Shown here piece after piece: positions 19,854-32,653 of a stretch of DNA of 64,000 nucleotides; within the stretch, counting starts at the first letter, position 1; every line of letters starts with the position of its first letter. The notes beneath the pieces were generated by a model. That model ran no database searches. It was not told the origin of the DNA and worked only from the letters and a program-made list of their open reading frames with translations. The position numbers and the translations under genes were made by a program. This stretch comes from Cryptomeria japonica (Eukaryota; Streptophyta; Pinopsida; Cupressales; Cupressaceae), in assembly GCF_030272615.1 (NCBI RefSeq), contig NC_081408.1:405549389-405613388 (forward strand), given 5' to 3'.

Positions 19854-22800
19854 ATGGACTCATCCTGCAACAAAAGAGGCAAAGAAATTGATAGACTCCC
19901 AACCACCATGAAATACCATTATCAAGGACTGGTCTATGTTTCAAATCTAGAGGATCAAATCAGATGGGTCACGGATACTGAAATTGGCCATATAGAAATT
20001 GAACATATCAAGGCTCAATTGGACAAACCTAGTCTGGAGGCCCTCCACCAGAGAATCAAGAGGACCGGCCTAGTTGAAGCTATTATCTTCCCACAATCAT
20101 TATAGGCACCAAAGTTCATAATGACCATTGCTCCATTTTATAACTCAGAAACTAGAAAGTGCACAAATGCACAGGGAAAGATAGTCATAGACTTGTCTCC
20201 AGATATGCTTGGGTTTGTCTTTGGAATCCCAACCAGGGAGGAAATATTTTTGTTAACTGAAGAAGAGACCTTAAAAGCATGGAGTGACAAGATATCAGCT
20301 AGTAGGAGGCACATGAATACAAACTAGTTAGAAGAAGAAAGAAAGATAAGACTCAAGGCAATGGAGATCCTAAAGGCAGACTTCAAAGAGCCTCAAAGAA
20401 ACTTAATCATCATGCTCAACAAGGCCTTTGGCAAGCCGGATTGCAAGCATTTTCATCCCTGGATGTTCCAATTCATGAGCACTATTTTAATAAGAAAACA
20501 ATATTTTGATTGGTTGCAGATCCTCTTTGACAATATCTGCAAGCAGATGAAATAAGTTCAACATACTCAAAAGTTCTTTTTCACGTCATATGTCATCTGG
20601 GTAGCCGCTAGAGCTTGAAAGTTTCTAGGGTTACAAGTAGAAGTTCAATTGGGAGAAGAGGAAGGACAGAAGAAGATATGGGAGTATTATGCTTAGCTCA
20701 CTCTAGCCAATGCAAAGACTCATTTTAAAAGAGTTAATGATGCCTTTGTCTTCCCAATAATAATCAAATTGATAGGAGATGCAAGATATCGGATTAGCTC
20801 GAAGGCCATGGCTATCATATGAGAATGGGCATGTTGGTTTATCCAAAACCCACGCTCTACTTACATCAGGGTTAGCGGATTCATAGGAAACCCAATGCTG
20901 CTACCCCAATACTGCAATGATAGGATAATTTTACTACAATATGTGAGGCAGCTTGTGGGCCTCCAGTCACTTTTGTCATCAAAAAACAAAGCAGGTATCG
21001 ATTTCTCAGTGTCTATTGGATACATTGCATGTTCCAAAATACAAGTAGTGAAGTTAGCAGAACATGAGCTTCAAGATTTGAACTTGAAAGAGTATGATCA
21101 TGCTAGGGAGTTCTATGATCCGTACGGGAAACTTAAACAAGTTATGCCTAAGGCATATGAGGGGCATAGACCCAGCTTGGAGGACTTTTGGGCCAACCTT
21201 CAAGATAGTTTCGAGGTTAGGGAGAAGAACTATAACAAGTTATTTGTGCCACAGGTGAGAGATTTCAGAATCGAGACTAACCTCCCTAAAGAACTTAGGG
21301 ATGATGGTGAAATTAGGGATAGATAAAAGGCCTCTTTCCCCAATAAAATGGTCTGCAAGTGAAGACACAAATATGGAAAAGGTCTCCCAGGTGGTCATCA
21401 ATAGGACCAAGCAATGGTTATGCTAAAGGGTAAGGCCCAGTGTCTGAAAGGTGAAATATAAGGAATCCACTTTAGGGGTACCTTGGTCAAGGGGCCATAA
21501 GGAGTACTCTCGAAAGACAAGGACAACCTTGAGGCAGAATACGTCCACCGATCTAGGTGAAGAAGGAAAACCTCAAGAAAGCACTAAGGACTTACTGAAG
21601 AAACTCCAAGAAAACATGAGCGAGTCTGAATTATAAAGAAGGCTTCGGACCTGGGAGTGACCGATGGATTGGGAGCGGTACCACTGGCCAAAGTTCTCCC
21701 ATCGAAGAAGGCTATAGGGAACACTAAAGGAGAGGGTACCCAAGAAGAAGAAGAAAATATCAAAATTACTAAGGAGATACCAGCTTAGCTACCTTCAACA
21801 AATACCACAAATGCTCCAGGCACTAGTGGCCCCGCACCACCACTAGTCAATATATCCGTAGGGCAGCCCGAAGTGCAAGGGGTCAGACCTACCACTGAAG
21901 GAATAAAAGTTAGAAACCTCAAGTCTGATTTGAATCAGGAGGAAGAGGATCTTGAGCAACAATGACCGCTAGAAGGCGAACAAGAAGGGGATGAGGCAGG
22001 AGATCTCCTGAATGAAAGACTAGTGTTAACCCCTTAAGATCAAGAGGACCTTCTTAAGGATATAGCAACCGGGCAAGGGGAAACAGAGGTAGGTGATGAA
22101 GAAATGGCATTTAATGAGAAGGTTAGTGGCAAACTAGGAGCTTTACACAAGCAACAAGCTCTCCAAACTAATTTAGCTCATCATGTTATACTACCTCAAG
22201 ACCCCGGGCAAATGGAAGTAGAGGAACAGGCGGAGGTTCATGTTATAATTGCGGATATAGTGTTACATCAAGGTGACAAGGATGAAGATATACTTCAATG
22301 GTTGGAATTTACCTTTGGGAAGAAAAAGAGAAAAGAAGAGCTCCCTAACATCACTCTACAACAAGTAATCACCAAGGAGCCACCAAAGGCTAAGAAGCTG
22401 AAAACTGTTCATCACCTATCAAAAACTAGTTCCGGCGAAGTGATTGCAGATGTGGTAGTTCCATCTCAGGCTGAGGGATAGGCTTCTCCCAAATACCAAA
22501 TATCACAGATAAATTTGGGAAAACAAACCAAGTGGGGGGAGCTAGATACTTTGGAGTTAGCCACAAGCGTCATCAGAGGACGTGTAGGGAAGGAGCATAC
22601 TTCCAATGTGGAACTCAAAGCACAACTAGGATAATATAAGTAGCTGCTAATTGAAATGAGAAAACCCCTAGACTCCTGCAGAATTGATGACTTGCCTTCT
22701 ACCTCATCACTTCGAGATGAAGAAGTAAAAGCGTTAATGGAGGTGAGGCGGGTGGCAGCTGCAGCCAATTCACGGGCCCAAGTAAATACGGCCAAAATAA

Positions 22801-23441
22801 GATTATTTTTCTAAGATACTATGGGGATGTATAGTAAGGCGATACAAGTAGGCAGATCTTTGGCTTCCTGTTCCACACAATGGGAACAGAACTCGAACAT
22901 TTTCACCAAACAATTCCAAGTTTTGAAGAAGATATTGCGGCTAGGGGAAGAGACGGTGATAAAGGAGGACCTCTTAGGTGGTGACAGCTATAAAAACTTA
23001 CAGTCTTATGTATACATCTTGGAGCTAAAGATTAAAATGTTTCAGCAATATATCAAGGATATGACCAAGATTTGGGACCCTCTCCTTAGAGAAATTATGT
23101 CATACGATCATTTTTTAAAGAATATGCTAGGACCTTTTGGCCTCATATTAGCGGATATAGGAATAATGGACCAGCAACAATTTTTGAATCAGTGGGATGC
23201 ATATGAGGCACATCACCTAGGACCCGCGACCCAGTTTGATGTCACCCTTATGGAGAGATACACGTATCTGATTACTCAGTGTCAAGAGGTGGCACACATA
23301 GTGAAGGAGTTAGAGAAGGGGAGAACGCGTGTAGATGAAGTTTTGAAGAAGTATAAGTTTAGAGTTAAGCATGTAGCAAATCCTCTGGTTCAAGAAGTTG
23401 CATGTATAATTGATAATTATAGAGTGTTTATCATGAAATAA
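19854..23441 (+). pseudogene. LTR-encoded ORF, copy 2 (unknown family)
   Basis: Better preserved copy of the ORF at 5249-8768, starting MDSSCNKRGKEIDRLPTTMK at 19854 and ending with TAA at 23441. Long open stretches survive: 20361-20555 ('PDCKHFHPWMFQFMSTILIR'), 20895-21326, 22104-22481 and 22821-23441. The last, 'FTKQFQVLKKILRLGEETVI' through 'VKHVANPLVQEVACIIDNYR', is an intact 206-residue block likely to be helical. Some stops are shared with copy 1 (for example TAG at 20694-20696 and 6089-6091), so they probably predate insertion. Others are private. Function unknown. Confidence 0.7.
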
Positions 23442-24488
23442 AGGATAAGCACACAATTGCTAAAGATAGAAAAGCTTTTTTTATCCTTAAATCTTGTATT
23501 TTTAACTGCGGCTCCTACTCGAGTTCCAATTTCGAGATAAATTCTACATCATTACGAAAACGTGGCTCACCTAGCAGGGTTTGTGTAGTGCTCATGCAGT
23601 CCCTATTTTGTAGTTGTTAAGTGGAGTGTCAAGGCAGAAACTTGCAAGTTAACTGCGACTCCTAGTTTTCGTTCTTAATTTAGAGTAGGGTTATTTCCTA
23701 GATAGTAGGGTAAAGAACTTATATAAATTGAGAAGTTGGATTCATTTGTAAGGGTCCCAAATTGATGATTTGTGGCCTACTTAGAGATTTTAGAATATTT
23801 GCGGATTGTTAAGAAGTTTGAGTTGTTTTTGTTATACATTCATTAAGATTAATATGAGAAGCAGCTTGTAGATTGCCTGATCTACGTTTATATTCTACCA
23901 AATTGTTCTGTGTAATCTAGTAACATCTATTATTTGGAGTTAGCAACGTGGTTTAATATTTTTGTCCATCACTTTATGAATCATATTGCGCACGTCAGTG
24001 GTGTATGAGAATTATTGTGATAGGCCATATTGTTGATGATTTTATTTCCATAAATTTGTGAAATTGATGATTTTGCAGGTTTTCTGGAGGTTCGTTGTTG
24101 AATGCTAACTTGGATAATATTTGATAATTGCTTGGATTGCAGGGAACTAATTGAGTAGTTCATTAAGTTGTCATTATATTGGAATTTATTTTTATTTTCT
24201 TGTTTGTCTTTATGCTTCGCATTTTATTTCCCAGAGAATCTTAAACTGTAAAACTACAAAAAGAAAGGAAGCGCAGTTACCCATAACCAGCAAGATTTAG
24301 TTCTAACCAGTAGACCCCTTTATAGGTATAACCACATCAACCATTGGGCTGCCCATCACCGTTAAGACCCGACTATAGAGACCTTGGAGTAGTGAGTTTT
24401 CCCCAACTCGTTACTTTTCAGGAGAGGTGGTGAGTGTTCACATTGGCTACCTTACTGTTGGCGGGTGTGTCAAAAAGAGTCGTCAACA

Positions 24489-25330
24489 ATACAATTCATT
24501 TTGAACATAAAATTTATCCATCACCATTTCAAATGCTCTGATATGATCTTATGCTGAAATGACATGGTTCTCTGAGAATTTAGGCATTGCATTTCTCACT
24601 TCATTATCAATCGGATTTGGGTATCCTAGGATCCAAAAAAAATCCAGTTCTCTGAATCTAGTTGTATTCATCGGTCTCCTTGCAAACAATTTTTTTCTCT
24701 GATGTTCTTGGTATTGTGCTTCCTGATTTTGTACGTGGGCCTTTTTGGAACTATTGGTATTGTTTATTCTAATAATTCCCACCATAACTAAAGGGTGGTA
24801 TGTAATGTCCAGTCCCAAAAGGGTTATATCCCCTATTATGATAACCTATTCCACCTTGACATGCCATACTAGTTCTAAAGGGTATGGAAGTTGCAACTAA
24901 ACGAATATTAGAACTACTAACATGAGTAGATGTCATTGGCATGGTGTATTAAGTGTATTGTGAAGTATTTCCAGCTGAAGTAGTCATTGAGGAATGTGAT
25001 GTATTACTAGCCATAGGCATGCTTTGTTGTAATTAGGTAGACGTGTGGGGAATATATTGTGTAGTCATGTTGACCACTTCCTAAGCTATCATGTCTCTTT
25101 TTTGTAATAGAATCAATCTTCTTTTTTATTTTTCAATCATAAGGCTCTCATCCTACAAATCATGCTCCAAATATCCTTGTGTCTAGTTTCTTGATCAGGA
25201 TGATCTATTGCTAGTACTCCAAGGTGATTAGAACCCTAGAGGGGTACTAAAAGGCCTTTGTATACTATTATCACCTCCCTGATATTGGCATGCCAAAGCT
25301 CTATGTGCATTATTTAGTACCATCACATCA
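24489..25330 (-). pseudogene. N-terminal gag region of element B
   Basis: The upstream half of the gag interrupted by element A. Reading down the minus strand, 24818-24549 encodes 'RELDFFWILGYPNPIDNEVR' and 'NAMPKFSENHVISA', then 'DHIRAFEMVMDKFYVQNELY' reaches the insertion point. This is the usual start of the plant Gypsy capsid region, and it continues at 4367 with 'MKLFMQSL', allowing a 2-base frame offset. Sequence above 24818 is Gln/Asn/Thr-rich with stops and shows no domain. The target duplication ATACA occupies 24489-24493. Confidence 0.65.
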
Positions 25331-26695
25331 TTACTAATTTTGGATATTTCGTTCATCTTTTGTATGGAAGTTTTCTTCATTTGCAAGTGGATTTATATAT
25401 TGACTGTAACACCTCCCATTTTTATCTCTGGGGTTCCATTTCAGCTTAATTTATTTTCTTTTGAATTTGATTTTGGTTTTTTCTTCTGTTACATTTTCTT
25501 GGTGCTAATTCTATATAATCAACTGGAGGGTCTTTATGTAATGACCTTCTTCCAAAAATATAAAGTTTAATTGGACCCTCAAATCCTGATTTATTAGTGA
25601 TTTTCTTTTTGGTGAATATCAATTCTTAAGTAATATCTGATATTGTAATAAATAGAGTCAAAGTCATCACCCCTTACAAAGAGGAATAAATTATTTTTTT
25701 CTTTTGGGCTCTTTTCTACGACAGAGTCACTTTCACAATCAACTGCAATACTTCCCCAAAATTATTTGACTTTCTCAATGACAATCCTTTATGTTCATGC
25801 CCCAACAAAGTATTTAATTTGTTGGTTCCCAAATCAACAAATTGCAAAACCCTAACACATACTAAGTTCTATATTCAGGTTGTGCAATTGGCTTGGCCAA
25901 CAAACAAGGATCTTCTAAAAGAAGATGTCTTCTTCTCTTCAAGCTATGCAAAACCTTGGTGGGTATACCTTTGATGAATATAGTAGATTTATAATTTTGT
26001 GTTGAAACCCTAATTTAGATCCACTTAATATGGCACGTATATTTGAAGTGGATGTATTATACCTTATTACTCCTACTTCTATCTACTCCTTTGAAATAAA
26101 TAAATGAAAACTAAATCCTCAACAAAAATTATTTAACAATTTTTTAGATCAGTGCTTTCCTTCAGGGCTACAGAGTTATATACATCTGGTCCCTGATTAT
26201 AATTCAAGTTACTTGGCATTCCAATGTGTTTATACTTTATATAAACATGCACAAATGTAATATTATCTAGTTCTTTTTTTTAATGCAATAATTTTCTCCC
26301 AAATTTTAACTTAATTAAAAGGAATTTTGAATGCCTCACAAAAACCAACTAACCAAATCACACAAAGCAAAGAAAGTTGCTTTGATAAATAAAAAATACC
26401 CTTGATATTTTTAATTAAACAAATGAGAAAGAAATAAATTGGAGACAACCATAGAATATTTAATTATCCACTATCAACAAATAGCTGAGCATAGGAAACT
26501 TGGATTCTTTTATTAAAATCAACTGCTGTAAAGAAAGTGCATTTTTTTTTTGCCAGTATTTTTTGTCTACTTTTTATCTCCTATCTGTCTATCTCTACCT
26601 CTATTTGGCCCTAGTGTCTTCCCTTATATATCAAAATTGGGAGAAACAACAAGCTTTAGATTGTTACAACATAATCATCTTAAAATAGCGCAGGA
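25331..26695. other. AT-rich stretch without recognisable gene
   Basis: No domain found. At 25404 the sequence TGTAACACCTCCC is, on the minus strand, GGGAGGTGTTACA, which resembles a Gypsy LTR 3' end and may be part of the 5' LTR of element B. I see no matching start or primer site. 26230-26690 is AT-rich and probably includes the 5' leader of the LINE. Confidence 0.4.
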
Positions 26696-28027
26696 ATGGA
26701 GGGAACAACGCAACTAGAGGGAAATTTGAATTCTGTGAATGGAGGGAACAACTCGGTTGGTTCCTCTGGTTCTGTTGCCTCTGCAGCTCAAGGACAACCT
26801 ATGGGATCTATGATGGATGATGAGGATGGGAGATAGGATGGGGACCCATGGCATCAGGACCCTCCTCCTGACTATAAAAATAATGAAGATTCTTCAAAAT
26901 CGGGTCCCGAGATCGTTAACGCTGACTTGGAAAAGATGACAGAGGTGAAGGCTCTCAAACCCTGGAACCGTCTTTTTGCAAACAAACCCACTGGTAAATC
27001 GCCCTTCCCCTCTATGGAAGACATTTTTGATAAAAAAAAAAAAGGCAAATTTTTGATTGCAGTACCAGATATGGTTATCGATCATAGTATATCTCTAATG
27101 GACTTTTCTCTAGTGGGAAAATTTGTCGAACCACGACCAAATATTGAGGATGTTAGATCTTTTTTAAAGAGAAAATGGAGGTTGAAAGGTCAGGTTGATG
27201 TTTCTGCCCTATCAAGGGGTTTTTTTGTTTTCTCCTTCTCTTATGGGGAAGATCTGGAAATGACTTTGAGCAGTGGACCATGGATGTTTGGTAAATCTTC
27301 ATTATCCCTTAAGAAATGGTCTCCAAATATGGAACTCAATGACTCTTTTTTTGAATCCGCTCTGGTCTGGGTAAGGCTTCCTGGTTTGCCGCTTGAATTC
27401 TAGGTGGAGGATGTTTTCTCAGGTATTGCTAACTCCTTTAGGGAGCTTTTAGCTATAGATCCTATGATAGCAGCACGAAAGAGACTAGTGTATGCCAGGA
27501 TTTGTGTCAATATTTCTCAGAATATGGATCTTCCCAGTTCTATTGAAATAAACTCGAAACTTGGGTTATGGGAGCAAACCATAGAGTTTGAGTCCCTCCC
27601 CTTTGTGTGCTTCTCTTGTAATAAAGCTGGACATTGGGCTAAGGCTTGCCCAAGTAACCCCAAAAAGTCCCAGAAGTCTAACAATCATGTTAAACAGATA
27701 TGGAAAGAGAAGACTAATAAAAAGGAGGACAGTAGAGTGGAAGGAGGAAGTGTACTTCCTAGTAACCTAAAAGATATAACAGAAGATGATAGGAAAGCTA
27801 GTCATCTCAAGATTACCCTTCAGAAGGAAGATAAAAAGAATGAAAATAGTGGATTTGAGATCAAAACAGTCAATGTATTTGAAGTTTTACATACTCAGGA
27901 GGAAGAGAATGTAACCATAGAAGTAATTCTTGAAGAGGGTGAGATTGACAACATGAATGAATCCCAATATGAGGCCCATCAATTTTTAGTAATGAAAAGT
28001 AATAAAGCTTGTCCAAATGACTTTTAA
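26696..28027 (+). pseudogene. LINE ORF1 (DUF4283 plus zinc knuckle)
   Basis: RNA-binding protein of a plant L1-type LINE. The frame is continuous apart from two TAG stops (one after 'DDEDGR', one at 27401-27403). The DUF4283-type domain is seen as 'DFSLVGKFVEPRPNIEDVRS', 'FLKRKWRLKGQVDVSALSRG' and 'FVFSFSYGEDLEMTLSSGPW'. The conserved 'VWVRLPGLPLEF' follows. A CCHC knuckle, CFSCNKAGHWAKAC, lies near 27609-27650. The C-terminal third is acidic and Lys-rich. Start chosen at the first in-frame ATG, 26696. Confidence 0.85.
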
Positions 28028-28401
28028 GGACCTGAAGTTATTGTTGGAGGAAAAAAGAATAAGTTTAGATTGCCTTAGGTTAACCTAAATTCTCTATTTC
28101 AGAGTGTTGGAACTAAAATGCCCACCTCCTCTTAGAACGGTGGAGATCCGTGGAATAATAAGAAAGCTTCTCACAAAGATGAAGATGATGAAGAGATAAT
28201 AGGGGTGGGAAAAAAGAAAAATAAGAAAATAGGATGCTCTAATGGGATTAAAACTAGGACCAGATCTAAGGCGGATATTGCTCTTTCCAAATCTCCGCAG
28301 GGTCGTAAACCCATGAAGTGGCATAGGGACCAGGAGAGAAAACAAAGCACAGCTGATGGAAGGCAACAAACTATTCAGGAATCCTACTCTCAAGTTTCCA
28401 A

Positions 28402-31400
28402 ATGAAGGTAATCTCCTGGAACATTCGACACCTAAATGGTCTCCATAAACATGATATTTTACTGAATCTTATTAGAGATCATAAGCTGGATATCATCCTG
28501 GTTCAGGAAACCAAAATGAGTAAGAAAAAAGTTGAAAATTTAAAATTATTTAAAAAGGGAGGAGTTTGTGGTAGTAGCTCAAATGGGGCATCAGGTGGGG
28601 AGGCTATATTTTGGAACAATAAAACTATTTTTGGAGATCTGATAGATGCAGATGGTAATATTATATCAATGAAAGTAAAAAGTATTACTGAAGGAAAGGA
28701 ATGGGTGGTTACCAACATTTGTGCCCCAAATTCCAAAGCTACTAGGAGTAAATTTTGGGACAAAATCCAGTAGAAAAGAAGGTTTTTTTCTCATGATAGC
28801 TGGTTGTTGATGGGAGATTTCAATACCCTGTTGCAAGGAATTGACAAATTTGGAGGAACTCAAGCCCAACTGGATAGTAGGACTGACCTGATGGACTTCA
28901 TCAATGCCAATGCCTTGATTGATGTTGATCTTACTAGAGCTTCCTACACTTGGTCTAATCGAAGGGACAGAGGAGACCTCATTCAGGTAAGGCTTGATAG
29001 ATCCCTTATCACTCATGACTGGATCCTTACACATAGATGTTCTTTGTCTGTCATTAATAGAATTGGCTCGGATCATTATCCCATTTCTTTTGTTGCTGAG
29101 TCTGTTAAGAGCAAACATTGTTTTCCTTTCTGGTTTGAGAAAATGTGGATATCACACCCATCTTTGGAAAAATCCATTGCCAATTGGTGGAATATTAATA
29201 TGGATGGATCTGCCATGTACAAAGTTGCTAAAAAACTTAGAAACATCAAAGATAACATCAAGATCTAGAATAAGAAGGTTTTTGGAGATATTTTTGAATA
29301 AAAAAAAAGTTGAAGGAGGAATTAGAATAGATCCAAAAATCTATTCAGAAAGATGGATATAATAAGTATCCCAAGGCTAAGGAAGATGATATTCTAGCCA
29401 AACTTCACAAGACTATATCCAGGGAGGAAATCTACTGGAGACAGAGATCTAAGGCTATTTGGTTGGAAGCTGGGGATAGAAACACTAAATTCTTTCACAT
29501 GGCTTCCATGAAACATAAAGCTGCCAATAGAATATCTAGATTAATTGCTGATGACAAAATTCTTCTTAAAGATGATGACATTGGGGATGAAGTAGTTAGG
29601 TTCTTCTCTCAGCTCCTCACTGGTAGTAGGGATATTGACATTGCTAAGCAACAAGACCTGGTTGATAACATTCCCAAGATTATTGAACCTCACTAGAATA
29701 AGACTTTATTTGCCATCTCTATTGCTGATGAAATTAAAAAAGTTGTTTTTTTATTTTCAAGGGGATAAGGCTCTGGGCCTGGATGGTTTTCCCATGTTCT
29801 TCTTTCAGGAATATTGGCATATTGTGGGTAAAGTAACAGTAAATATTGTTAAAGAATTCATTGGGTCCAGAAGAATCCTTAAGGAAATCAATTCTACTTT
29901 TATTTCTCTAATTCCTAAGGTGGCTGGGGCTGACTCTATGGGAAATTTTATGCCAATAAGTCTTTGTAATTCCTTTTATAAGATTATTTCTAAAGTTATA
30001 ACTTCCAGACTTTTGGTTGTTCTCCCCTTTGTCATCTCTGAGGAGCAAAAAGGATTTGTCCCTGGTAGGCAGATTTTGGATTCTATTATTCTTGTGCATG
30101 TGAATATCCATTCTCTTAATGCTGCTAATAAAGAAGGGTTTCAGATAAAATTGGATCTAGCAAAATCCTATGATAGAATGGAATGGCAGGTTCTTTTCAA
30201 GATTATGGAGGCCTTTGGATTTGATGAGAAGGTAATTAAAGTTACCAGAGAACTGATATCTACCCCAATTTTTTCTATCCTTATTAATGGGTCTTCGTCT
30301 AGATTTTTTAAATCTTCTAAGGGACTTAGGAAAGGAGACCCTATTTCTCCTATACTTTTTACAATCTTGGCGGAGAGTATGAGCAGACTGATTCAAAAAA
30401 TGAAAGTGAATAAAACCATCAAAGGACTACAACCCTCCTCTGCTAATGTGTCTTGTACTCATCAACAGTTTGTTGATGACACAATTTTAATGGGATATTC
30501 TTCTATTGGTGAGGTTGTTGCCTTCAAAGGTGCTCTTAGCTCTTATTCTTTGGCAACCGATCAACAAGCTAATTGGGAGAAGTCAGCTATTTATTTCATA
30601 AATACCCCTATTATGAGGCAGCAGAGAATTGCTAACATCATTGGTTGTAAGGTGGAGATGCTCCCCTCCACTTATTTGGGTCTCCCTCTGGGTTTGGTTC
30701 CCCCAAACTCCTTCTGGAACTTGTTAATTGATAAACTCAACAATAAATTGGTAGGTTGCAAAGGATCTATGCTATCTCAAGCTGGTAAGCTTCGACTTCT
30801 TCAAGCCACTCTTCAGAATCTTCATGTCTATGCTCTTAGCTTGTTTGGTATTCCGGCTAAATTTTCTGAAGCTTTAGAGAGGATTTAGAAAAGATTTCTT
30901 TGGTCAGGGGTAGAAGACAAAAAAAGGATAGCCTTGGTTGCCTGGGACAAAGTGTGTAATCCTAAGTGCAAGGGGGATTTAGGTATCAAAGTTCTTAAAA
31001 CTTTTAACAAACTTCTGCTTGCTAAATAGATATGGAGGGCTTATGGCATTAAGAAAGATTGGAGTCGGGTGTGGTTTGAAAAATATATTCATGACCAGCC
31101 ACTTTACTCTCTTCTCTACTATGAAGATATCCCTGCTGGGTCTTTCATATGGAATAGTATAATCAAGTCCATAAAAGTTGCTAAAGCTAGAGCTAGATGG
31201 GTCCTTGGCAAAGGTGACAAAATCAGGTTCTGGGAGGATGTTTGGATTAAAGATGAACCTCTCTTTAATCAAGATTGCAGCCAATTCATTGATGAATGCA
31301 AAACAAGGTATGGGTCTATGGTTTGTAATTACTAGAAGGAGAATAAATGGGTGAGGCTTGATGCTATTTATGTTGGGTTTTCGTTGCTTCAGCAGGATCT

Positions 31401-32586
31401 GCTATCCTTTTCTATTAATAAAGAGTTTGATGATGTGTTTCTTTGGAAGAGTAATCCCAGGGGTAACTTCACTATTGCATCTGCTTATAAAAGAACTATT
31501 ACTCAGGTCAGCAACCCAATATGGACTAAAATATGGAATAGAGTCCTCATTCCTAAAGTTAACAAGTTTTTTGGGCTTGCAGTTCACAACAAGATTCTTA
31601 CCATTGATAACTTGGCTCGTAGATGTTTCATGTTTCCTAACAGGTGTGAGTTATGTCAGAAAGAGGCAGAATATGTGGATCATTTTTTTATCCATTGCTC
31701 CTTTACCTAGGAAATCTGGAGTAAATTTTGGGTGCAATGGAAAGTTGAATGGGTTATGCATAATAGTCTCAAGGAAGTCATTTGGCAATGGATCTTTCCC
31801 ACCAAATTTCCTCTCATCAAGACCCTCTGGTCCTTGATCCTTTCTATGACCTATTGGTATATCTGGAAGGAGAGAAATAACAAAATTTTTAGGGAGGCTA
31901 AGTGTACGTCTTAGGTGGTTTTTGAAAAGATTTGCAGGGCAATTAAAGAAAACATAAACACTCTTCATAGAAACAACAAGCAGTGGAGTTATCTTAATAT
32001 GAATGATAATGAGAAAGGTATCCTCATTGAATGGAATTTGATTCACAAGATTTGCAAATCTGGCATTAAGATTAGGAGAGAAAATGTTGTTTGGAGATTT
32101 CCCTTTCATGATTGGGTCAAGGTGAATTTTGGTGGGGCAGCCAAAGGCAATCCTGGGAAGTTGAGAGGGGAAGGAGTCATCAGAAATACTCATGGTGTTT
32201 GTATTTCTGCTATTGCCTCTCCCTTTGGAGTTCCAAACAATCATGTTGTTGAAGCTTGGGCAATGTTAAAATGCCTCCATCTTGCTCAAGGTTTTAAATT
32301 TTAAAAAATATGGTTGGAAGGGGACTCCCTCAATATTATTCGGGCTATCAAAGGAACTAGTTCTCCCTCTTGGAACATTTAAAATATCATTGAAAGTGCT
32401 AAAAAATTATTAAATGACTACGATAGTGTGTTCATTTCCCATACTCTAAGGGAAGGTAACAAGGTTGCTGATCTATTAGCTAATGAGGGGTTTTATTAAG
32501 AGGACACTAAATATATCAGAGAAGCCTATTGTAAGAAGGATGTCCAAGCACAATTATTATATGATTGTGTCCATGGTTCAAGTTAA
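28402..32586 (+). pseudogene. LINE ORF2 (endonuclease, RT, zf-RVT, RNase H)
   Basis: Start MKVISWNIRHLNGLHKHD is the typical N-terminus of a plant L1 endonuclease, followed by 'DIILVQETKM', 'LLMGDFNTLL' and 'GSDHYPISFV' (apurinic endonuclease motifs). The region 29270-29640 contains a frame disturbance. RT motifs: 'IPKVAGADSMGNFMPISLCN', 'EEQKGFVPGRQILDSI', 'GLRKGDPISPILFTILAESM', and the active site FVDD at 30469-30480. A zinc-binding block 'CELCQKEAEYVDHFFIHC' follows at about 31645-31700. The RNase H starts 'VNFGGAAKGNPGKLRGEGVI' with the first catalytic Asp replaced by Gly; 'LEGDSLNIIRAI' and 'KVADLLAN' are kept. About a dozen stops. Confidence 0.9.
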
Positions 32587-32653
32587 GTTTATCATTACTT
32601 TTCTGGGTCCGGATATCAAAGACAGAGATTAGGGTTATGTGAAGTGTTAGCTG

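Larger units (their letters stand above)
4368..24488 (+). mobile_element. 20.1 kb Gypsy (Tat/Athila-like) retrotransposon A with giant coding LTRs
   Basis: One element bounded by direct repeats: 5' LTR 4368-9815 (5,448 bp), internal region 9816-18875, 3' LTR 18876-24488 (5,613 bp). Both LTRs start TGTTATGCC and end CAACA, and the five flanking bases are ATACA on each side. The internal region encodes gag, protease, an extra RNase H, RT, RNase H and integrase in that order, all decayed. A solo LTR (15287-16428) interrupts the RNase H. The RT box reads YMDS and the integrase 'NGxAE' glutamate is Lys, so the element is dead. I counted 7 mismatches between LTR copies over the first about 180 bases of the LTR ORF, which suggests an old insertion. 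Confidence 0.9.
18876..24488 (+). repeat. 3' LTR of element A (5.6 kb)
   Basis: Direct repeat of 4368-9815, beginning TGTTATGCC and ending TCGTCAACA, followed by the ATACA target duplication. It keeps the palindrome array (18966-19252), TATA box (19291-19298), second GC-rich block (19548-19785) and long ORF (19854-23441). It retains about 90 bases (22536-22630) that the 5' LTR has lost, and shows a different set of stops. Confidence 0.9.
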
